Source of the DNA: Scilla litardierei
Taxonomy: Eukaryota; Streptophyta; Magnoliopsida; Asparagales; Asparagaceae
Assembly (NCBI GenBank): GCA_030789695.1
Contig: CM061139.1
Span: 105,498,837 to 105,562,836 of the forward strand
Length of the DNA stretch: 64,000 nucleotides
Direction of reading: 5' to 3'
The notes under the pieces were generated by a model. The model was not told where the DNA came from, ran no database searches, and was given only the letters and a program-made list of their open reading frames with translations. Every line of letters begins with the position of its first letter. Position 1 is the stretch's first letter. Shown here one piece after another: positions 57,136 through 64,000 of the stretch. The position numbers and the translations under genes were made by a program.

Positions 57136-58558
57136 CCATCATTTGGATAATTGTTTTGAAATTAAGTTAATAAATTTTTGTGTTTGGTACATAATGCATG
57201 CTTAGCTCTTTTTTCCAAGTGACAAAATTCAATCATCATTTATCTATTCTATGATATAGAGATCCAAAACTGTACCAAAAGAACAAGAGTTAGTAGATAA
57301 TACGTCTATATACGTAATATCACAATCTCTTAACATGAATTGTTCAAACTTAATTATCTACAAAAATTGTTTGTTAATATAAACCCATGTTAAAGTTTAT
57401 CACTTAGAATGATATTTTGTGCTCATTTGATAATGATATTTTATTTAGTAAGTATAAAATCCTAAAGGTACAAACTTGCTCCACATTTAAAACGGGTCAC
57501 TGTAAGAGTAAAGAGCATGAGGCAATTAATTATGCAAAATACTTTAATTTTCTAGGTTCCATACCGCAAGTACTGACAATTTACGACGGCATGTATCTTA
57601 ACATGCATCCCTTCAATTATTCAAATTTTAATTCCCATGTTTTAAACATATGCTAGCCATACCGTGTTACGTGTGCCCATAAGGCACATGACAATTAATT
57701 ATGCATTGGGAACCAACATTTTATTAAAAAATAGTTTTTTTTTACATTGAGACTTGATTTTTGTTTTTGGAGTAGGCTTGGTTTTTTTTAAGGAATTAAC
57801 TTTGCTTATGTATAAGAAAAAATTCTACTTAAAAAAAAAAGCATTTTCCTTCAAAAAATTTCTTTAGATTTCAATATAAATTGCTGAATATCTAAAATGA
57901 AATCCAAGCCGTTCTTCTGCCAGCTAGTTTGTCCTAATAAGTAAACTAATCCAAAAACATCCATGTTCTGTATATATATAGTTTTGGATGCGGTAGTTAC
58001 CAAAGATTTGGTTTATTAGACATGAATAATACGTATCATATGCCATATGAGCACAAGCGTCACATGTCATCTAAAAAGTCTACTCTACATTATTATTATT
58101 TCGTTAATTTCGGTTTTGGTATTCTAAAGCCCTAACCCACCAAATATTGAATGAACACAAATCTTTATGCTTGTAGATCTAAGGATGATAAAAGTTCTGT
58201 TCCTGCAAACCTCAGCAACATGTTTGTTATCAACAGACTATTTGGGCACCATCCCCAGATTGAGATGGGTTCAACTGAAGAGAACCCATGCCGGCACTAA
58301 TTAAGTCATTCTCTCGTTTGTGTTGCAACTCTATAGGGCAATGCAATTCTCGTGATTCTTGTATTAAATCCCTGGAGACTTGCAGTCATAGTCTGAAGAG
58401 TAAAGAGGCTAGTAATATAGTTTCATATCGCTCTCAAACTACCCTTTCCCATTAATGAATGCGATCACTCCCTCTTCTATGCTGTCCCATTCCATGTTAT
58501 TGCCCCTAGTGTTGCAGTCATAGTCTAAGGAGGAAATACCTCTTGGCTAGCGTCAAAA

Positions 58559-58610
58559 AGTCCACTCTTTATTATCTTTTGAACAGTCCACTCTTTATTA
58601 TCTTTTGAAC
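58559..58610. repeat. 26-bp exact tandem duplication
   Basis: Positions 58559-58584 and 58585-58610 are identical by eye. A simple recent duplication with no apparent function. Confidence 0.9.
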
Positions 58611-58907
58611 GATTAGAACTGTTCACCTTGATCTTCATATTCTTAAATCCCAAAACACCAAATATCTATTGAACTCAAATGGTTATGCATATTCACCTAG
58701 CCGTTCACCTAGCAGTCGCAAAAAGTTCTATTGATGTGAAACCGCTAAATTTGCGACGAGTGAAAAAAAACAAGCAAGACACATTTGGTTCACCGGATAT
58801 TTAAGTTTCGGGGTGTTAGAATATGCATATCATCTGAGTAGCAGTGGGGAGATGGCTATTTGATCGAGCCCCTCGATTGGCTGATATTATATAGAAGAGA
58901 ATGTTGT

Positions 58908-59028
58908 GTATCATATGACATGTGAGGAGGCATCTCATCATTTACAAGACTGCTCGTGTGGGCTTGTACCACCCCACTTTTTTGTGTATTGGTATATGAG
59001 GAGATGGCTATATTGTCACATGATACCA
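58908..59028. mobile_element. Degenerate relative of the foldback MITE
   Basis: The ends GTATCATATGACA and, in reverse complement, GTATCATGTGACA pair with each other. The centre holds GTGTGGGCTTGTAC, nearly the same as in the element at 20148-20291. The arms are diverged, so this is an older copy. Confidence 0.5.
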
Positions 59029-59974
59029 ATTATTCTCTATATAGAATTATAATTATATATTACTACCACCTCACCCAGCAATTAGCTTGATTAGCCCCCA
59101 TCTGTCTTAATAAGCTTGAAACATGCATAATGCTATTGTTATTTGGTTGGTACTGTATGTCCACATGCATGCATGGGTTCTGCATGAAGGAAGCAGCCAT
59201 ATCACGAACATGTGATCGTAGATGGGACATCACATAACAATTATTAGTAGATAGATGGCATGCAAAATTAATTGATGGCAGACAGCGATAACATGCATCA
59301 TGTGGGGGAGGGAGCTTCTTCACATGCTGCAGGCCAGGTGGAGCACATGATTTAGCACGGAGATAAGCCCAGTGGGTTATCAAGCAATGGCTGCTCCCCA
59401 TGTTACATTGATGCAGGGCCATGCATATAGTATCCATCCTTCAACATTGTTAAACATACGTAAGATGGGGGGTGTTTCCTTGGTCTTTTGCCGTTGCTTT
59501 CGAGGATAACTCGAAATAGCACGTGCACATAGCGCACGCGAGAAAAAAACCCCACACATGACGCGGGACCCGCTCGCAAACGAAAAGGAGAGAGAAGTGT
59601 GGATGTGTGTCGTCTGTGTGTAAAAGGGAAAAAAGCACGTGTTAAAGTGCAAAGAACGCATGGTCAAAGGGTAAAAGGACCGATGTCATACCCGTAAATA
59701 CGAAAAAGAAGAAGTGACAATTGGTTTTATTTATGAAAAAGGAATGCAAAGCTTACAAATAAAGGGAAGGAGATCTTGAGTATACTATTGCACAATCTTT
59801 TTTCGGTTGGGTCATTTGGCAACGTTAATTTCTACTATGGGATAAGCTAATATAAATTGAGGCTTAATAGAAATATTTTTTTAATACAAAAAATGATCCT
59901 CCTCTTTTATCCTCTTCCGTCTCTCATTAGTATTAAATCATTAATAACAAGCCACAATCAACTAACAAAAAGTT

Positions 59975-60150
59975 GTTGGAGATGAACAACTATAGGTATA
60001 GCCATAGTCCCATTTTATTCATTCATTATATTGAAGATGGGAGACCAATGGTCTCAAGTATATGAAAGGTCCACCCCACTACTACTATGTAGTGGGGTGT
60101 AATGGTGGATAAAGGAGGGGGGAGACCATAAGTCTCCCCTACTCATAACA
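59975..60150 (-). repeat. Candidate short 3' LTR of right-hand Copia element
   Basis: 176 bp with plus-strand ends TGTTGGAGATG and CTCATAACA, lying directly downstream (in sense) of the Copia pol remains. It contains inverted GGGAGAC/GTCTCCC segments. The partner LTR is outside the window and no target duplication could be checked, so the call is tentative. Confidence 0.4.
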
Positions 60151-61219
60151 TTCCATATTATCTATCCATTACCTTTGACCTAGCATATGAATACTTCAGG
60201 ATTCATGATGCTAATGGGGTGGATACTTCTGGATCCAGAGTAAACGTGTTTGCCTCGTTAAAATCTTAGCTGTGGTAAACCCAGTGGGAAAAACCAACAG
60301 TCTTAAGGAAAAAGAGTACAACCCACAGGTTAAACTCTCCCTAATCCGTACAAGCTTTAGGCTTGTAGGTTTCTCAGCTGTCGCATCCCTATACAAGCTT
60401 TCTAAAAGTACATTTAGGCAATGCCTTAGTAAACAGATCAGCTAAATTATTACAAGACTGAATCTGTCGTACTTCAATCTACTTCTGCTCCTGTAACTCA
60501 TGCGTCCAGAAGAACTTGGGGGAGATGTGCTTCGTCCAATCGTCCATGATATAACCAGCTTGTAGTTGAGATATACAAGCTGCATTATCTTCAAATAATA
60601 TGGTTTGCTCAAGGTCGCGCGTCCGTCTTCAGCCGGTCGTCACTAGAATGTGATGAATGACTGAACGAAGTCAGATACATTCTCTTATAGCTTCATGGAT
60701 TGCCAGGAACTCTAAGTGGTTGGATGAGACTGCTGTGGTGGTCTACTTCACAGATTTCTAGGAGATGGTTGTACCACCAAAGGTGAACACAAAACCAGTC
60801 TATGATTTCTTGGTGTGTGGATCATACCTGCAACATGCATCTGTATAACCAATCAAAGTGGAAGATCCACCTTTCGGGATGTATAATTCCAGGTCAACTG
60901 ACCCATGGAGGTAGCGCAGAAGCTGCTTTACTCCGTCTCAGTAGTGTTGTGGGCGCTGAAATGTATCTGGCTAGTAGGAAGACTGCGAACGCTATATCGG
61001 GACGCGTGCAGTTTGCCAGATATAGCAGTGCTCCAATGGCACTAAGGTATGGTACTTCAGGACCTAATGTTTTTCCCCATCTTCCAGCAGACGAAAGGGG
61101 TCCTTATGTACATCCAAGGATCTTACGACCATTGGTGTACTCAGATGATACTTATCAATATGGAATTTTTAATTAATTTCCTTGTGTATGTGGTTTGGTG
61201 TAACAGGATTCCTCCGCTG
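60151..61219 (-). pseudogene. Copia RT end and RNase H, decayed
   Basis: In sense, from about 61210 to 60390: [49 protein letters not shown] (about 61068-60990, seen in two parts), SSNHLEFLAIHEA and finally ADLFTKALPKCTFRKLV (about 60440-60392), the Copia RNase H end. Many stops and shifts. The upstream half of the RT lies beyond the inserted solo LTR, at 63042-64000. The 3' non-coding part (60390-60151) has the usual purine/pyrimidine-rich text. Confidence 0.82.
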
Positions 61220-61898
61220 AGGTTTGTAAGGATCCTGTCTATGGGGAAAACACTAGAAGGGGGGTTGAATAGTGTTTATGCAAATTTAATAGGAATTTAC
61301 GCCAAATAAAATGCAATCCAACAAATAGTGCGGAATAGAAAACAACCCAAAGATAAACACACGCAAACGCAGATATGTTTCAAGGGTTCGGATTACCCAA
61401 GTCAACCCCGACTTGTTCCCGGTAATCCTACGTCCCTACCACCCGGATACCACCGGATACTCAAGTTAGAACCCTAACTTAAGATTTCCTTAAAAACCCA
61501 CTTGTAGCAACCCTACAAGTGCAATCGAATACAATCGATGTCCCTGACTCCCACAACTAGGGAGCAAGCAAAACCCACTCTCACAACCGAGAGCACAATT
61601 CAAATAATGAAGTTATGAAATCTGAAAGCAACACTTACAATCACCTATGCCTTGAAGTAGAACTTGAAGGAGAAGTGTGATGTGTGTTGATGAACTCTCT
61701 TGGTAGAGAGGAGGAAAGCCCTTTCTCTTGACTGCACCAAATGCCTAGAGGATCAATCTTTGGTTCTAGGTTGGAGAGCAAGAGAAACAGATTTAGAAAT
61801 ACTAAGGGCTTTGGATTTGAAAGCTTTGTTCTTTGGAAAAGAAGGCTTGAAGGATTTTGCAATGAATGAGTAACCTTCCAATGAAACAGTAGAAGCTC

Positions 61899-61906
61899 TA
61901 TTTATA
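61899..61906 (-). promoter_or_regulatory. TATA box of solo LTR
   Basis: Sense context GCTATAAATAGAGC. The nearest palindrome of the upstream array is 88 bp away (61994-62003), a typical core-promoter-to-enhancer distance. Confidence 0.65.
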
Positions 61907-61993
61907 GCTTTCTCAAATCCACAAAACAGTTTAGGCAAAAACCCAATCGAAATCCGTGAGAAAAATCTCAACGGATATAATCTGAACTCGCGA

Positions 61994-62646
61994 CAGTCGA
62001 CTGTTGAACAGACCACAGTCGACTGTTGCACAGTCAGCAAGGGTAGGTGAGAAATCATAACGGTAACTTACCACGTGGACAGTCGACTGATGAAGCCAAG
62101 ACAGCCGTCTGTAAAACCAACAGGCGACTGTACATTCTTCGACAGGCGACTGGCTGAGAGAAGAGTAAGTTAGAAGAAATACTGGAAATCTCACAAGATA
62201 CAGGACAGACGACTGATGCAAGGAACACAGTCGACTGTTAATCAGAACAGGCGACTGTATAACCTTAAACAGACGACTGTCACAGACAGGAGAAATTTCC
62301 AGAGAGCTAAGTCAAAGATTAGACTTTACAGACATGCGACTGTTGCAGCATAAACAGTCGACTGATCTAATATACAGTCGACTGTGTATACAGCATAAGT
62401 CGACTGGCCGTAGAAATCGGATCAAACAGAGTTTGGGCAAGGAGAGACATGCGACTGATGAACCATTCACAGTCGACTGTCGCTAAGACAGGCACCTGAA
62501 AAACGTTCAACAGTGTTCTGTGCGAGATAATCAGAGAGGACCCAAAAACTGCATTGTAATAGTCTGTGCATAACAGGCGACTGTAGAACAAAACACAGTC
62601 GACTGTTTTTGAGACAGGCGACTGCAAACTGTTAAGCAGTCGGCTG
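61994..62646. repeat. 20-copy CAGTCGACTG palindrome array, 22-bp pairs
   Basis: Cores start at 61994, 62016, 62080, 62102, 62121, 62143, 62206, 62228, 62248, 62270, 62333, 62355, 62375, 62397, 62448, 62470, 62574, 62596, 62615 and 62637. Taken in order they form ten pairs, every one with a 22-bp start-to-start distance. Eight cores are the perfect CAGTCGACTG. The rest are one- or two-base variants such as CAGGCGACTG, CAGACGACTG and CATGCGACTG. Two pairs 19-20 bp apart form a quartet, and quartets recur at about 126 bp. It lies wholly in U3, upstream of the TATA box. Confidence 0.92.
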
Positions 62647-63041
62647 TTATAAACAATCCTAGCACAAACAAAAGAGAATTGAATTGCGATCAAAGGACAA
62701 AGGTCTAGAGATGTCCTATGACCGAAAGTAGATGTGTGTGAGTGATCCATCATAGTTCTACTTCTAAGCTACATACTAGAAGAGATAAAAGAAAAATTAC
62801 ATTGACGAATAATCTCTTCTTTCCATCGTATGAGCTTGAAGTCTTTACGGAGCTTCAATCATCAATCTACGATCATCCAATTCATATCATTTGCCTTCAA
62901 TCACGTTTGTGAGTCATCCATTGCTAGTTGATCTTCATAGTAAGCTTAGACAATGGATTAACTGCAAAATAGGGGATTAGTCACAAGTATTTATGTTTGC
63001 TCATCATTAACACCAAGTAGGGAGAAGTCCAATACTCAACA

Positions 63042-64000
63042 ATGTTTTCTATATGTAAGCCAAGACTATATTTAGTCTTGCCTAGGTCTTCCATTTCAAA
63101 CGTTAGTTTGAGGCTTGCAGATATATTATCAATCTCTGTAGGAGATCAGATGAGGTTTAAGTCGTCTACTTAGATGGATATTATTACGAATCCTGTTCCC
63201 GTGGTTAAAAATACACGTGCAGACTTCATTATTGGTGAAACCTTGTTGAACAAGGAATTCACTCAGTCTGATATACCACTTTTTTTTACAGATTGTTTAA
63301 TATCATATAATGATCTTAGAAGCTTAACATAATAGATGTCCCGAGGTCTGTTGGTATTTTGAAACCATCTGGACGTTTCATATAGTATCTTTATATATAT
63401 TGCCATATAGATATGCAGTCACAATGTCTATGAGCTGTAATTCTAGGCCTTCCATTGATGTTAAGCTTATTTATCAATCGGAATGTGATCGTATCCATAA
63501 CCGGGGAATATGTATCATCATCATCTATCCCCGGTAGTCGGGAAAATCCCTGAGCTACAAGACGTGCTTTGTAGCGTACGATCTGATTATTCTCATTTAT
63601 TTTTCTTATGAATACACACTTGTATCCCACAGGTTTTACACCTCTTGGTGTCTGGACTACTGGTCCAAAGACTTTGTGTTTCAAGAGTGAGTCCAGCTCT
63701 ACTCCTATTGCTTCGTTCCACTTTGGCCACTCATCTCTGCATTTATATTCAGCTAGAGATAGTGGATAGATATCATCGTCGCCTTTAGCAACGTGAACAT
63801 CGATATCGAACGCAAAGTCGTCGTCGTCGACAGTGCTTTTTCTGTCAAGTACCTCCCAGTACGTACAAATTTAATTATATTTCTCATGTACTGTCCTCTT
63901 CGGGGGATTGAAGGAGGGGAGAGGTTACGGGTCTAAGCTCAGCATCCGCTGGTGGGATATTCTTTATTTCTCCAGGTATATTCCTCTTATGAGAGAATTT
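63042..64000 (-). pseudogene. Copia RT N-terminal half, decayed
   Basis: In sense from the right edge: YPLSLAEYKCRDEWPKWNEA (about 63770-63710), VFGPVVQTPRGVKPVGYKCVFIRK (63680-63600, in two parts), NQIVRYKARLVAQGF, DTYSPVMDTITFR, then a decayed RT core with YMKRPDGFK and a remnant of the YVDD box carrying a stop (about 63180-63160), to LTFEMEDLGKTKYSLGLHIEN at 63042. Numerous stops and frameshifts. The rest of pol continues at 61219 across the inserted LTR. The element runs off the right end of the window. Confidence 0.82.

Larger units (their letters stand above)
57136..59974. other. AT-rich intergenic region
   Basis: No coding frame is supported. The minus-strand frames at 59063-59667 overlap and show no family features. 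It contains an exact 26-bp tandem duplication at 58559-58610 (unit AGTCCACTCTTTATTATC and onward) and a degenerate MITE at 58908-59028. Confidence 0.6.
61225..63041 (-). mobile_element. Solo LTR with palindrome array in U3
   Basis: In sense it begins TGTTGAGTATTGG and ends GATCCTTACA, 1817 bp, inserted in the Copia pol between the codons of LGLHIEN and SGGILLH. The flanking pentamers are AGGTT (61220-61224) and ATGTT (63042-63046), one mismatch. A sense TATA box TATAAATA lies at 61899-61906. No primer site or coding sequence is present, so it is a solo LTR. U3 upstream of the TATA holds the 20-copy palindrome array. Family not identified. Confidence 0.82.

Noticed and set aside
59165..59430. 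Imperfect inverted repeat around GGAAGCAGCCAT and ATGGCTGCTCCC as a possible microRNA precursor.
   Set aside because: Complementarity is patchy over long arms and no known plant microRNA sequence was recognised. Not enough to call a gene.
59063..59667. Minus-strand frames of 62 to 124 codons as a possible small gene.
   Set aside because: The frames overlap each other, lack recognisable motifs and have no promoter or intron signals that stand out.
61994..62646. CRISPR-like array.
   Set aside because: Repeats are 10-bp palindromes with alternating short gaps inside a plant LTR. There are no long direct repeats, leader or cas genes.

Overview
This window is plant nuclear DNA, almost certainly from a flowering plant and probably a monocot. 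The monocot guess rests on the only host gene, a single-exon GATL glycosyltransferase whose codons end mostly in C or G inside AT-rich flanks. Nearly everything else is LTR-retrotransposon sequence, much of it stacked by nested insertion. No bacterial or organellar gene, tRNA, rRNA or CRISPR array was seen.

Left block (1-16870). A long-LTR Copia-derived element on the minus strand (1249-10266) sits inside an LTR of its own family that lies in the opposite orientation (1-1248 plus 10272-11404), flanked by the 5-bp duplication CTCTA. Next come a 57-58 bp minisatellite (11522-12260), a broken Tat-type Gypsy gag with its primer-binding site and LTR (12521-14885, minus), the LTR end and primer-binding site of a plus-strand Tat relative (14886-15640), and arrays of short repeats (15640-16860).

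Host gene (about 16870-20560). The GATL gene (18079-19107, plus) has a TATA box at 18017. About 1 kb downstream lies a near-perfect 144-bp foldback element (20148-20291).

Nested block (20562-57135). A minus-strand Tat-type Gypsy element, about 8.9 kb once its guests are removed, spans 36.6 kb. Its guests are: a solo LTR (24183-26601, duplication AGAAT); a large-LTR, gene-poor Tekay-like element (30010-45333, plus, CGACG) whose 3' LTR is itself split by a Copia element (34835-42779, plus, CCCCT); and an Athila-type Gypsy element (45521-55441, minus, TCGAC) with one 1754-codon gag-pol frame. The Tat pol domains PR, RT, RNase H and integrase are scattered as exiles between the guests. A degenerate antisense ORF is kept near its 3' LTR. 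LTR pair divergence agrees with this order: the outer Tat LTRs differ clearly, while the guests' LTR pairs differ by only about 1-2 percent by eye.

Right block (57136-64000). After about 2.8 kb of AT-rich intergenic DNA comes a decayed minus-strand Copia element (59975-64000). It is interrupted by a 1.8-kb solo LTR (61225-63041) that carries the most unusual structure in the window: 20 copies of a CAGTCGACTG-type palindrome arranged as ten pairs, each spaced exactly 22 bp, directly upstream of its TATA box.
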